The notes below the pieces were generated by a model. The model saw only the letters and a list, made by a program, of their open reading frames with translations. It had not been told where the DNA came from and ran no database searches. Below, in pieces: positions 15,123 through 24,612 of a DNA stretch of 34,589 bases; the stretch's first letter is position 1; the number at the start of each line of letters is the position of its first letter. Location: assembly GCA_934101685.1 (NCBI GenBank), contig CAKORZ010000005.1:1-34589 (forward strand), in the 5' to 3' direction. The stretch is from an uncultured Bacilli bacterium. Lineage in GTDB: Bacteria; Bacillota_I; Bacilli_A; RFN20; DUOF01. The translations under genes were made by a program, and so were the position numbers.

Positions 15123-17420
15123 CTAACTCCTTTTAAATTGTTTTTGTCTAAAATCACAAATAAGAGTTGTCAACCAATATAATTTATGCTTTAGAGTAAA
15201 TAAAGTAATTTTTCTTGATAATGATAAGTTGTCATAATTACTATTTTTTATAGCTTTTCCAAACAAATCCTCTTTTACTAAATTTCTAATGTTATTTATT
15301 CTTTCTTTATATTTACAATTGTTTTTTGGGTTACAGCAGTAGTTAACGCATATTAATAACACATGGTACATTATGTAATTATACATATCATTCAAATGTG
15401 AATCACCACAAAACTTTTCCATTGCTACCATTGCATCATAATACTTGTTTTTATAATTCAAATCATATTTTCTAACTAAAGACTCATTATTCAAGCGATA
15501 ATTATATAAATCATCGTTTATATCTATACACCCATTACTATACTCACATATATTCGCATTAAACAATGCATCTTCTCCAACTTTTAAATTATTATCAAAT
15601 TTAATATTATTATCTCTTATTATCGAAGTTCTATATATTTTGCCTGTGCACATACCAACAGCAGTTTGAACATTCAAAATATTTTTTAAATATTCATTTT
15701 TATTTTCTATTTTAATTTCTTTGTCACATTCAAATACTTCTTCTATATTTTTATTATATATTCTCTTATATTTTGCAATTCCTACATCTTTTCCACTTGT
15801 TTTTACCGCATATACAAGCCTGCTAATATAAGTACTATCAATATAATCATCACCGTCAACAAAAGCTATGTATTTACCATTTGCTTTATTTATCCCATTA
15901 TTTCTTGCACTTGAAACTCCTGAATTTTGATATTCAAAGTATTTGAAAAAATCAAATTTATTTACATATTCATCGCATATTTCTTTTGAATTGTCATTTG
16001 ATCCATCATTTATTAAAATAACTTCAATATTTTTATAGTTTTGATTAACTATGCTATCCAAACATTCTTTTAAATATTTTGCACAATTGTATATTGGAAT
16101 TATAATGCTTACTAAATCTTCTTGAATGCAATTGTTACCTTTTTCAACTTCTTTTTCTATTGTTTCTTTTTTTGAAATTAAATAGTTGTTAGCTACAATT
16201 AAAATCCAAACGCCATAAAAAGCATATGATTCAAATTGAATGTACAAGTATGATATTATAGTAAACATGAGAAGATTTTTAGCTTGCATAGATTTTCTAA
16301 ATATCATATATATCAACAGTAAAGTTGGGATGAATCCAAACTCAGATATCATTCGTATATACATGCAAATAGTATCAGAATCCGTTTCATGATTAGGATC
16401 ACCCAATTGATCAACTTCTGTTACAAATGAATTTTTATATGTTGGTCTAGCCCTTTCATACCCTTGCCTAATAGGAACAAGTGCATTGCCAATTCCATAT
16501 CCAAATAAAAAGTGATAATAATCTGTTTCATATCCATATATTGCTGATTGAACTCTAAAATATCTACTTGCCAAAGAACCATCGGCATAAACACCTTTAG
16601 TCATAATATCATGAACTCTATTACTATGATTGTATAAATAATTTAGAGAAAATCCGCCAACTATAGTAGTAGCTAATAATAATACTATAGTACTTTTTTT
16701 CCTTAGGTTCTTTATCACATAAATTATTGCATAAATAGCAATAACCACAAATAAATCCAAATATAGTCTAACAGTTCTAGAAATCCCTAAAGCTAATATG
16801 AGAAAAGATATCATAAGAGTTAAGATTTTTTTGTCTTTAGTTAGTAAATATATTGGAAGTAATATACCAAATATATGCATAGTAATAAAAGATGGCTCAG
16901 TAAATAAAAATTGAACTCTAGGAATGTCAGATGTTATGTAAGATCTTTTAGAAAGCGAATCTGCAAATTTTATCATCCATTCTACATTCCCTTTTATAGC
17001 GATATATTGGAATATACCAAAGAACATGGAAATTGAGTAACTAACAATAAGAATAGGGATTATTTCATTTAATGTATGTTTTTTTTGCCTAAAAAATATG
17101 TCTAAGGAAACTAAGCAAACTGCCCCTAATCCTATAGAAATAAATGCATTTAAAACATTATTGAGTACAAAATGAACTGTAAAATAACTTATAAAGGAAA
17201 ATATAAGTATTACTCCAAAAGCCACTAATATTCTCCAATACTTTTTTATTACATTTATCCAGCAATTTATGTTTAAAATACTATATAAGACTAAAATTAA
17301 AGGTGTAATTGTTGCCCACCCAGAAGCAGGAGCAAAAAACAAGTTGTCAAAAGCTATAAAAGCAACCGCAATATAAAATATTAGAGTTTTAAAATTTTCA
17401 AAATTAAAAGCTTTGCTCAT
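15123..17420 (-). CDS. Fusion: Wzy/O-antigen-polymerase-like membrane domain plus GT2 glycosyltransferase domain
   Basis: This 765-residue protein joins two functions. Residues 1 to about 420 carry ten or more membrane helices with a large extracellular loop (YKNSFVTEVDQLGDPNHETDSD split across 328-350), resembling O-antigen polymerases. After a charged linker (KKETIEKEVEKGNN), residues 437-765 form a GT2 domain: VSIIIPIYNCAKYLKECLDS, INDGSNDNS, SGVSSARNNGI and the DxD motif DGDDY (522-526), then GED about 615-617. The reading frame has no break. The start is uncertain: ATG at 17420 fits the membrane domain best, while ATG at 17444 or TTG at 17459 would add 8 or 13 residues. It overlaps the upstream gene by 17 nt and the GT4 follows after 4 nt. 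Confidence 0.83.
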   Translation of the reverse strand: MSKAFNFENFKTLIFYIAVAFIAFDNLFFAPASGWATITPLILVLYSILNINCWINVIKKYWRILVAFGVILIFSFISYFTVHFVLNNVLNAFISIGLGAVCLVSLDIFFRQKKHTLNEIIPILIVSYSISMFFGIFQYIAIKGNVEWMIKFADSLSKRSYITSDIPRVQFLFTEPSFITMHIFGILLPIYLLTKDKKILTLMISFLILALGISRTVRLYLDLFVVIAIYAIIYVIKNLRKKSTIVLLLATTIVGGFSLNYLYNHSNRVHDIMTKGVYADGSLASRYFRVQSAIYGYETDYYHFLFGYGIGNALVPIRQGYERARPTYKNSFVTEVDQLGDPNHETDSDTICMYIRMISEFGFIPTLLLIYMIFRKSMQAKNLLMFTIISYLYIQFESYAFYGVWILIVANNYLISKKETIEKEVEKGNNCIQEDLVSIIIPIYNCAKYLKECLDSIVNQNYKNIEVILINDGSNDNSKEICDEYVNKFDFFKYFEYQNSGVSSARNNGINKANGKYIAFVDGDDYIDSTYISRLVYAVKTSGKDVGIAKYKRIYNKNIEEVFECDKEIKIENKNEYLKNILNVQTAVGMCTGKIYRTSIIRDNNIKFDNNLKVGEDALFNANICEYSNGCIDINDDLYNYRLNNESLVRKYDLNYKNKYYDAMVAMEKFCGDSHLNDMYNYIMYHVLLICVNYCCNPKNNCKYKERINNIRNLVKEDLFGKAIKNSNYDNLSLSRKITLFTLKHKLYWLTTLICDFRQKQFKRS

Positions 17421-18186
17421 ATTTCTTCTTTCTAAATTTTGCATTAAGCACACCAACAACTTTCTTTATAATATTTTGTTTTTCTATACTTTCCAACTTT
17501 ATTTCTTTGTACGCATATTTATTTGTATTTATCCATATATCTAATAATCTTTCGCTTATTCTTCCAAGATATCTAGCATGAAAACTATCATATTGTTTTG
17601 GATCAATTCTATTTTCTAATTTAAATAATATATCAAATAACCACTCACAATATTTGTCAAATATTTCTTTTTTCATAATAAACATATTCAAAATGTGAGC
17701 GCTTCTTCTAATTTTAAGCATTTCATACTGCTTATAGTATTCTTCATAGTTTTCCTTTATTATTTTTCCAACTTCATCTAAAGGTTCTACATACATTGTA
17801 TCTTTATAATGCGAATATATTGTTTCTATATAATAATGTCTCTTTTTTGGTAAAATAATATCATTTTTTTCTAGCATTTTTTCTACTTCTTGTCTAGACA
17901 AGATATGTTTCGTTTTCCCGTTTATCTCGAATTTTAGTTTTCCCTTAAAATATCTGCGATAATGGCAAAGTCCTATATAATCAACATCTAAATTTTTCCA
18001 TGCCCAATATAAACCTGTAAGTTCACAATAATAAGGATTTTTAGAAGATATATTATCACCTGTATCATCTCTTGAGAATCCAATACTTTCTTTTCCATTT
18101 GCCCCTACTTGTAATGGCAAATATAAATCGTTTTCAGGGACTTTATATTTTTTATGTGTCGCTATTAATATTTTTATATTTTTCAT
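17404..18186 (-). CDS. DUF4422 glycosyltransferase-like capsule protein, copy 1
   Basis: The 260-residue protein has the same motif order as the paralogue at 13236-14009: IATHKKYKVP, YYCELTGLYWAWKN, DYIGLCHYRRYFKG, NDIILPKKRHYYIE, HYKDTMYVEPLDE, HILNMFIMKKEIFDKYCEWL and a FHARYLGRISERLLDIW end. The family is taken to be glycosyltransferases of capsule clusters; the reaction is not known. The ATG at 18186 is preceded by AGGAGATAGTAGGAA. It is the first gene of the downstream transcription unit, behind a plausible promoter. The two paralogues bracket the polymerase fusion and the GT4. Confidence 0.83.
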   Translation of the reverse strand: MKNIKILIATHKKYKVPENDLYLPLQVGANGKESIGFSRDDTGDNISSKNPYYCELTGLYWAWKNLDVDYIGLCHYRRYFKGKLKFEINGKTKHILSRQEVEKMLEKNDIILPKKRHYYIETIYSHYKDTMYVEPLDEVGKIIKENYEEYYKQYEMLKIRRSAHILNMFIMKKEIFDKYCEWLFDILFKLENRIDPKQYDSFHARYLGRISERLLDIWINTNKYAYKEIKLESIEKQNIIKKVVGVLNAKFRKKKYEQSF

Positions 18187-18223
18187 TTCCTACTATCTCC
18201 TATAATATAATCATAACTAGCAT

Positions 18224-18252
18224 ATTATATAAATTTATTTATATAAAGTCTA
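18224..18252 (-). promoter_or_regulatory. Promoter of the downstream polysaccharide unit
   Basis: On the minus strand TAGACT (18252-18247) is 17 bp before a consensus TATAAT (18229-18224), which lies 37 bp before the ATG at 18186. It follows a terminator, which supports a separate transcript for the genes from 18186 to 10683. The -35 box is only a 4/6 match. Confidence 0.55.
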
Positions 18253-18282
18253 GGATATTTAAATAATAAAAAAGTGTGTAAA

Positions 18283-18332
18283 ATAAAAAAAGTGCCTAGA
18301 AATATCAAAACAACTTAATTGAACAGACACTT
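18283..18332 (-). terminator. Terminator between the two polysaccharide units
   Basis: On the minus strand AAGTGTCT (18332-18325) pairs with AGGCACTT (18297-18290) over 8 bp with one G-T pair, then a run of T residues. The 27-nt loop is long but contains a small TCAA/TTGA stem. It lies 11 nt after the stop of the FrhB-like gene. Confidence 0.6.
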
Positions 18333-18342
18333 CTTTAACAAA

Positions 18343-19488
18343 TTATTTATAATGTAATAGTTTTTTTATAATTTTCTTTATCTTACTCTTTATTCTAGTT
18401 TTAATAGATGGAGAGCAATATTTTTTGCATAAACTATCCATACTATAATTGTCCAAGTTTTCAAAAAATTTTTCTCTGTTTTTATTTTTTTTTACAGATT
18501 CATAGTAAGCATTGTTGTTTAGAACAATATCTTCATATTTTACTTGCTTATAAACTATGTCTTTTTTTATATTTTCAAATAATTTTTTACCTTTACCAGA
18601 ATGAATTAGTATTGCGGAAGTTCCCTTATTATCATACATTTCTGGATGCAATTGTTGTACACCCCAAAAATCACCTAAAGTAATATCAGATAATCTATTA
18701 ACTTTTTTAAACTTACAAGAATAGCATGATGGACGTATATTGCATTCTGATAAAAATGATTTTATAAATAAATCATCGCAATTTTTAGTTGATATAATCT
18801 TATTTTCTACCTCTAATTTTACATTATATAATTCCCAACCATCTTTTTTGTCTCTGAAATTAATTTTTGCTCTCATATTTATTCCTTTTTCATTTAAGTA
18901 TTTTTGCCATACTTTCTTAGATGGCACTCCATGACATATAATATCTTGTGTGTATAAATTTGAATACTCTATTTTTAAATATTTTAATAAACCTTCAACT
19001 TGGCATGGTGTACCAGTAAAATAAACTAATTTCATTTTTTTTAAATCATTTTCTACATTTTTATAACATTCACCAATCTCGCTTTGAACATATTTTGATT
19101 TTCTTAGTTTATATAAATCATCTATTTTATCTACCCTTATATGCTTTACATTATTCTCATCATCAAAAGCAGCCCCATACACAACACCTTTATTTTCGAT
19201 AAAATTTCTTGCAATTAAATCAAAAATGCCACCCGAAGAACTATCTATTCTTGTATTAATATCTTTGTTATATGCGGCATAGCATTCAGGTATAACTTTA
19301 GAATCTTTATCACAATTTAATATTGGGCATACCTTTTCACACGTTCCACATTTCACACACTTTTCTTTATCAATACAAGGATATTTAAATCCTTCGTTAT
19401 CTTCTTCCATTGTTATACATTTTTTGGGGCATTTATTCAAGCAAGCATAGCATCCACTGCATTCTTTTTTTGTATTTATCGCTATCAT
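18343..19488 (-). CDS. FrhB/FdhB-family protein with two [4Fe-4S] ferredoxin clusters
   Basis: The protein (381 residues) starts with a bacterial-type double ferredoxin: Cys10, 13, 16, 20 and Cys44, 47, 50, 54. FrhB/FdhB-type domains follow, including SGGIFDLIA (flavin-side segment), GTPCQVEGL, QDIICHGVPS, FRDKKDGWE and LGDFWGVQQL. It is annotated elsewhere as coenzyme F420 hydrogenase beta subunit-like, but bacteria with capsule clusters lack F420. In these clusters the family usually stands beside a pyruvyl transferase, as here (22190). A redox role in polysaccharide modification is only inferred. AGGTG lies before the ATG. It ends the upstream transcription unit. Confidence 0.85.
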   Translation of the reverse strand: MIAINTKKECSGCYACLNKCPKKCITMEEDNEGFKYPCIDKEKCVKCGTCEKVCPILNCDKDSKVIPECYAAYNKDINTRIDSSSGGIFDLIARNFIENKGVVYGAAFDDENNVKHIRVDKIDDLYKLRKSKYVQSEIGECYKNVENDLKKMKLVYFTGTPCQVEGLLKYLKIEYSNLYTQDIICHGVPSKKVWQKYLNEKGINMRAKINFRDKKDGWELYNVKLEVENKIISTKNCDDLFIKSFLSECNIRPSCYSCKFKKVNRLSDITLGDFWGVQQLHPEMYDNKGTSAILIHSGKGKKLFENIKKDIVYKQVKYEDIVLNNNAYYESVKKNKNREKFFENLDNYSMDSLCKKYCSPSIKTRIKSKIKKIIKKLLHYK

Positions 19489-19494
19489 TTATCT

Positions 19495-20655
19495 TCACCT
19501 TTTTAATACTTTTCTTAAACATTTTTTAAAAAAACTAGTAGCTTTCAAAAAATTTCCTACTATGATATGTAATATATTTATTCTTTTTTGTTTTTTTAAC
19601 AACTTATAAACTTCTTTTACATCATCATTGTCATTATACAAAACACATTTTACTAAGTATTTATTTTTATTTTTGTAAAAATATTCAACGTCAAAAACAT
19701 TTTTAAACATATCTAATTTATTTAATGAGTATAGTTCTAAAATCGTTCTAACACACTTATGGCATTTACTACAGTTGGTTACTTCTGGAACGCAAACATT
19801 AAGATATTTTTTCACAATATTCTCATTTGATATTAAGTTTAATTTTTCTAACCTTGTACTCTCACCACCAATTGACTCGAATTTTATGTTTTCTGTGGTT
19901 AATAAAGCTGTACTTAAAATATCATAGTATGCAGTATCATGAACATCAAATTTAAAAGTAGAATATATTGTGCCAGATGAAAAATAATATTTTCCAAATA
20001 ATTTTTGAAGGGCTAGTGGGACAGATAAAGTTCTAAAAGTATGTGTTGCTTGATGGTTTTGTTTAAGAAATTCGTTCATATTAGAGTCCACAGTAACAAA
20101 TTCAATCCCCATTTCTTCTGCTGCTTTTTTAAATATTTTTTTTCTTTCATTAAAAATATTTCTAGCTTCATCTCCTCCAAACTCTCCAGATGCTCCTGCA
20201 TTGAAAAATGTCGCATGTGTGACCCTTAATCCACTTTCTTTTGTACATTTATTATGCTTAATTATAGTATAAAATGAATCAACGCCGCATGATAAACCAG
20301 TTCCTACGCCTTTTGCATTATACTCAATATTTGTTGTTTCGGCTTTAATACTTATTCTCTTATATTTTTTTATATTTTTAGATATTGCTGGAATTAAATA
20401 ATCATTTAAATGATACAATAAAATTTCGGATATTTTTCCTTTGCAAACTATATTAAAGTTATGTTCCATGCAATATAACAGCACACAAACTAAAAACGAG
20501 TCACTCACTTCGTTAGAAAAATAGTTTTGATATTTTTTATCCACTTGGTAAAACAAATCGTATTTTTGATTATTACATTCTATTGTAGAAATCATTCTAG
20601 AAAATAATTCATCACTTTCTATTCTTGGTTCATTTATTAATAGTTCCATTCCCAT
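19495..20655 (-). CDS. PP-loop ATP-pyrophosphatase-like protein of unknown role
   Basis: This 386-residue protein carries GTGLSCGVDS at 118-127, a variant PP-loop (SGGxDS type, with Cys in place of one Gly) found in enzymes that adenylate a substrate carbonyl or phosphate. NAGASGEFGGDEARN follows at about 152-166, and CSKCHKC (Cys275, 278, 281) is a possible metal site. It does not look like WbpG-type sugar amidotransferases, which have SGGKDS. The ATG at 20655 is chosen because AGGAGG stands 7 nt upstream; a frame start at 20697 has none. It overlaps the flippase gene by 26 nt. Activation of a carboxylate for amide or thio-transfer on a sugar is possible but unproven. Confidence 0.7.
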   Translation of the reverse strand: MGMELLINEPRIESDELFSRMISTIECNNQKYDLFYQVDKKYQNYFSNEVSDSFLVCVLLYCMEHNFNIVCKGKISEILLYHLNDYLIPAISKNIKKYKRISIKAETTNIEYNAKGVGTGLSCGVDSFYTIIKHNKCTKESGLRVTHATFFNAGASGEFGGDEARNIFNERKKIFKKAAEEMGIEFVTVDSNMNEFLKQNHQATHTFRTLSVPLALQKLFGKYYFSSGTIYSTFKFDVHDTAYYDILSTALLTTENIKFESIGGESTRLEKLNLISNENIVKKYLNVCVPEVTNCSKCHKCVRTILELYSLNKLDMFKNVFDVEYFYKNKNKYLVKCVLYNDNDDVKEVYKLLKKQKRINILHIIVGNFLKATSFFKKCLRKVLKR

Positions 20656-22174
20656 TATTTTTCCTCCTAAAAAAATTAGATATAATTTTTTTTTCATTTT
20701 TACTCATGTTAACCACTAAAATAATAACATAAAATACTAAATATAGCAGTATAGATAACATATATTTAATAAAACTATTTGTATCTATGATATATCTTAT
20801 AAATAATCCGCTTAAAATGGTAAAACATACGATAGGTGTCATTTTTAACATTTCTTTCCAAAATTTAATCATATTTAACTTTACCCTTTTATAATAAAAA
20901 ATGTTTATAATTATACAATTTATTACTAGAGAAACACAAGTTCCTATAGCAGCTCCTTTTACTCCAGTTGTTGGCACTAGTAATATAGTTAATATAACAT
21001 TAAATATAGCAGTACCAAAAGAAATAACACTAATCTCTTTATGCATATTTTTTGCCCTTCTAATTTCTATTCCTGCATTTTGAGTTAAAGGAATAAGCAT
21101 AGGAATCATTAAAATTAAAGCAACATAATATGACTCTCGATACTCTTCTCCCGCCCATTTTATTGTGAAATATTTCCCGAAAAAGATAAACCCAGACAAA
21201 ATTAACATTACCACAAAGAATTGCATTCTTCCTACTTTAATAAATATTTCATTTAGTTTTTCATTCATATTTTCCTTATTTTCTGCTACAATAGCATTTA
21301 TTTTAGGCGCAAACACACTAGAAATAGCACTAGAGAAGTTAATATACATCGTATTTATAGTTGAGGCCACTGCATAGATGGCTACTGCCGAACTATTAAC
21401 CATTTTTCCTAATATTACTTTATCTGTCTGCCAATTTATTTGATCTATAATTGAATTTAAAGCTATAAATATAGAAAATATAGCTATTTCTTTTAGTAAT
21501 TTCCAATCTATTTTTCCAAATGATACTTTCATATTTATTTTTTTTAAGCAATATACTACATTTATACTATCCACTAACAATGAAATAATAGTAGTAATTA
21601 CAACCATTCCTATTGAACCATATCCTAAAAATAATAATAGTATTGACAACATTGGACTAAGTATAGTTTTACCTATATTCACTAATTTTTGAAATATAAA
21701 CTTTTCTTGACTTGTTATATATGATACAAAAACACTTGCAGGAAATGATATCGATAAATTAATAGTTAAAAAGATCATTAGTATTTTAGCAATATGTAAA
21801 TCATTTTCTGAATATGAACTATTAAAAAATATAGACACATTATTTGACAAAAATAATCCTGCTATTAAAGCAATTACGCCAATAGTAGAAAAAACTGTCA
21901 AGTATAAACCATTTAATTTTTTCACTCCGCTCTCATCATTATTTAATTTGTATTTTGAATAAAACCTCATATAACTAGATCCAAATCCTAGTGATAGTAA
22001 ACTTAAATAAGAAATAATAGAAGATGCCAGATTATATATTCCATATTCACTTTGACCTAATATTCTTATCATTATTGGGGTATATATCAAGTTTATTAAA
22101 ATACTCAAAAACATTTGAGCATATTGCAATATAATTCCAAACTTTATTTGCCTATTCAACTTAATCACCACCAT
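20630..22174 (-). CDS. Wzx-type polysaccharide flippase, copy 2
   Basis: The 514-residue membrane protein (12-14 helices) belongs to the MOP flippase superfamily. The family signature is in the first 50 residues: IKFGIILQYAQMF, YTPIMIRILGQSEYGIYNLA, SLGFGSSYMRFYSKYK. Later GIEIRRAKNMHK is typical of the same subgroup. The start is ambiguous: ATG at 22174 has little Shine-Dalgarno, while a TTG at 22159 (giving a protein beginning NRQIKFGI) has GGTGGTG 6 nt upstream and matches the usual N-terminus. I keep the longer frame as outer limit. It differs clearly from copy 1 at 10683, so the cluster encodes two flippases of different subfamilies. Confidence 0.88.
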   Translation of the reverse strand: MVVIKLNRQIKFGIILQYAQMFLSILINLIYTPIMIRILGQSEYGIYNLASSIISYLSLLSLGFGSSYMRFYSKYKLNNDESGVKKLNGLYLTVFSTIGVIALIAGLFLSNNVSIFFNSSYSENDLHIAKILMIFLTINLSISFPASVFVSYITSQEKFIFQKLVNIGKTILSPMLSILLLFLGYGSIGMVVITTIISLLVDSINVVYCLKKINMKVSFGKIDWKLLKEIAIFSIFIALNSIIDQINWQTDKVILGKMVNSSAVAIYAVASTINTMYINFSSAISSVFAPKINAIVAENKENMNEKLNEIFIKVGRMQFFVVMLILSGFIFFGKYFTIKWAGEEYRESYYVALILMIPMLIPLTQNAGIEIRRAKNMHKEISVISFGTAIFNVILTILLVPTTGVKGAAIGTCVSLVINCIIINIFYYKRVKLNMIKFWKEMLKMTPIVCFTILSGLFIRYIIDTNSFIKYMLSILLYLVFYVIILVVNMSKNEKKIISNFFRRKNNGNGTINK

Positions 22175-22189
22175 TGTTTTTCAATATTT

Positions 22190-23290
22190 CTATTTTATTA
22201 GCACACTATTAACATAGTTTTCAAACTTTTGTTGTTCAGCTTTTAAATATTCTTTATTATAATTTACTTCCATTATATTTTCTAATTTATCATTTTCTTT
22301 TAAATATGTAGATTCGTCTAAATGCAATTTTTCCATTAAATTAGTTAATCTACTATTCATGTAGCCACATCCACCTTCTCTATAAAAAATTCTAAAAGGT
22401 TTATTATAAATATATGAAAATACGCTCCCATGAAATGAATCCGTCAACATTATAGAACAATTTTTTATCATATAAATAAATTCTGATGGTCCACATGAAT
22501 AATACTTAGATTTTTTATCTAAGATATTAATAATTTCTAGATTATACATTTTGCTTAAATCGTTAATTATATTTTTATATTTTTCTGTCAATTCTCCTAA
22601 AAAATAAAGCAATATATATTTTTTGCTTTCTTCATGAAATTTAGGCTTTTTTGAAACTCTATCCCATTCATCACATGATATCATTAATGTTGGATCTATT
22701 AATGAAATTACTTTTTTACCCGTTATTTTCCTTAAAAGCTCAGCGCCTTGTTCTTCCCTACAAGATAAATTATCAAAATCTTTCAATAATTCTTTAAACA
22801 TCTTTTCTTGTCCTACCGATAACGAATCTACCGAAATACTTGGTGCTATTGCTATCTTTTTACTATTTTCTGTAAAACCTAACATGTTTATATACATGTT
22901 AGGATACAAAAGAGGATTCCAAACTTGATCTGATCCTGTAACAAAAAAATCAAAATATTTATTAAGATTTGCACATTCACTTTCCTTTGTTATCTTTTTC
23001 TTAAAATTCTTAATTTTTTTATTAAATCTGTAAAAATTTAATACTCTTCTACACTTTTCTTTTTTTATATTAAGCATATATAGAAAAAAAGCTACTACAG
23101 GTTTAAGTTTATTTTTAATAATCTCTTTTCTTAGATTTTTGTTGCAATTTTTTAGATAAATTATACTTTTACATTGAAATTTCAATTTTTCTACAATTTG
23201 TTGAACTGCATAATTTTGTAATCTGTTTCCTATATTTCTTTCATCATATATTGTTATTATCCCAACTTTTTTTTTAATTCGTTCTCTCAT
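22190..23290 (-). CDS. Polysaccharide pyruvyl transferase family protein
   Basis: This 366-residue enzyme shows the family signatures: GIITIYDERNIGNRLQNYA at 10-28, GSDQVWNP at 119-126, SCREEQGAELL at 176-186 and DSFHGSVF at 284-291, with His287 the conserved histidine. Such enzymes move the enolpyruvyl group of phosphoenolpyruvate onto a sugar hydroxyl, forming a pyruvate ketal. The ATG at 23290 has AAGGAG 8 nt upstream. A possible partner is the FrhB-like protein three genes downstream. The exact acceptor sugar cannot be read from sequence. Confidence 0.85.
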   Translation of the reverse strand: MRERIKKKVGIITIYDERNIGNRLQNYAVQQIVEKLKFQCKSIIYLKNCNKNLRKEIIKNKLKPVVAFFLYMLNIKKEKCRRVLNFYRFNKKIKNFKKKITKESECANLNKYFDFFVTGSDQVWNPLLYPNMYINMLGFTENSKKIAIAPSISVDSLSVGQEKMFKELLKDFDNLSCREEQGAELLRKITGKKVISLIDPTLMISCDEWDRVSKKPKFHEESKKYILLYFLGELTEKYKNIINDLSKMYNLEIINILDKKSKYYSCGPSEFIYMIKNCSIMLTDSFHGSVFSYIYNKPFRIFYREGGCGYMNSRLTNLMEKLHLDESTYLKENDKLENIMEVNYNKEYLKAEQQKFENYVNSVLIK

Positions 23291-23324
23291 TATTTTTCTC
23301 CTTGACCTGTAAAATTTTAAATTT

Positions 23325-23672
23325 TCAATTATTTCCTATTGTACAATTTTGTCTTATTTTAAAATTTTTACCAATAATAGTATTTTGATTTATATAAATT
23401 CCTCCTGAATGAATTATTTGAAAACCATCGCCTATTTTAGTCTCTATTGGAATCCATATTCCATATTTAAACTTGTAACTTCTAATTTTTATTTTATATA
23501 AAAAATATAATATAGATTTTTTGTCTTTGCAAAATTGTCCTTTTCTATATGCTTCTATATATTTGTAACCTGGTTCACGAATTTTCAATTTAATTCTGTT
23601 AATTATATTAAATTTTTTATTTGTATATTGCATAAAAGAGGATTTTAATGTTGATTTTAGATTCTTATTCAT
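23325..23672 (-). CDS. Serine-acetyltransferase-like hexapeptide protein, C-terminally truncated
   Basis: The 115-residue protein begins like bacterial serine acetyltransferases of capsule clusters (YIEAYRKGQF, FLYKIKIRSYKFKYGIWIP). It then enters the left-handed helix (IGDGFQIIHSGGIYINQNTIIG with His88 of the conserved H-GGI-IN motif, KNFKIRQNCTIGNN), where it stops abruptly. Normal members continue for 50-80 residues through more coils, including the acetyl-CoA loop. After the stop, the 34 bp before the next gene do not resume the fold in any frame that I can see. It is probably a remnant, although a trimer of short subunits cannot be excluded. GGAGG precedes the ATG by 9 nt. It overlaps the upstream gene by 8 nt. 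Confidence 0.7.
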   Translation of the reverse strand: MNKNLKSTLKSSFMQYTNKKFNIINRIKLKIREPGYKYIEAYRKGQFCKDKKSILYFLYKIKIRSYKFKYGIWIPIETKIGDGFQIIHSGGIYINQNTIIGKNFKIRQNCTIGNN

Positions 23673-24612
23673 TTTTTGATTCCTCCATTAGTTTTTTTAA
23701 ATCGCTAATAGAACGACTATATTTTCTTTTATATGACAATTTAAATGTATTATTCTCACATAATGCATCTTTATATGACTCAATTTTAATGTCTTCTTGT
23801 CTTAACAAATTATCTAACAAAAAAACATTCTCGTTGTTTTTCGGAACTCTCTCCATCAAAGTTCTATTTTTTAGGTTGCTCTTACAAGCTAAGAAAAATA
23901 CACAATCGATGAAGAAATAACATGGTAGAACATTTTCTTTCTCCCAATACTTTATTATAAAAGAGTATACCCATTTAATTAAATAGTTATTTTTACCTGA
24001 AGCCAAATAAAAAGCGGAAAGTTTTCCCATGCATATGTTCCAGTCTATGCCAATATTATGCGCAATTGTAAAGAAAGTTAAATTTTTATAATCTGGGACA
24101 TCTGTGCAGAAGCATGTTGAATCTATCCAAACACCCCCATGATTAAGCAATAAATTTAATCTTAAAATGTCTGAAAAATGAGTAATAGTGATTTTATTGG
24201 ATGCTAATTTTTCATAAATATATTCTGGAATATTGCTGTATTCTTTTATATTATTTTTATCTAAAAAAACTATATTATAATCACAATATGCTTTTTTTAT
24301 GGATTTTATACACTCATGGACTATTAATGGCGCATTTTCTATTCCTTGATACCAAAAGATAAATACATTTTTATTTTCTACTATTTGTGTACTATTAGAA
24401 TCATTTAATTCATTTAAATCACTAATAACCTTACTGTATTTTTTTTCTAACTTTTTCACAACAAATAAATGCTTCTTTTTTTCAATTTTTCTTCCAAGTT
24501 TTGTTTCAGTATTAAAAGCGATAAATAAGAACTCCAAAAAACCTACAGGAAACGAAAAAAATATAAGTTCTCTTAAAGCAACATTTATTTTTTTTAATAA
24601 TTTTTTTATCAT
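23665..24612 (-). CDS. GT32/capsular polysaccharide synthesis-type glycosyltransferase
   Basis: This 315-residue protein carries the Caps_synth/GT32 motif set: VFIFWYQGIENAP (83-95), YNIVFLDKNN (112-121), HFSDILRLNLLLNHGGVWID (145-164) and STCF (165-168) with Asp148 and Asp164 as the likely metal/donor aspartates of the DxD-like site. A single hydrophobic segment near residues 16-34 may anchor it to the membrane. It starts at an ATGA overlap with the GT2 gene and has AAGGTG upstream. Donor is unknown; GT32 enzymes often use UDP- or GDP-hexoses. Confidence 0.8.
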   Translation of the reverse strand: MIKKLLKKINVALRELIFFSFPVGFLEFLFIAFNTETKLGRKIEKKKHLFVVKKLEKKYSKVISDLNELNDSNSTQIVENKNVFIFWYQGIENAPLIVHECIKSIKKAYCDYNIVFLDKNNIKEYSNIPEYIYEKLASNKITITHFSDILRLNLLLNHGGVWIDSTCFCTDVPDYKNLTFFTIAHNIGIDWNICMGKLSAFYLASGKNNYLIKWVYSFIIKYWEKENVLPCYFFIDCVFFLACKSNLKNRTLMERVPKNNENVFLLDNLLRQEDIKIESYKDALCENNTFKLSYKRKYSRSISDLKKLMEESKNE

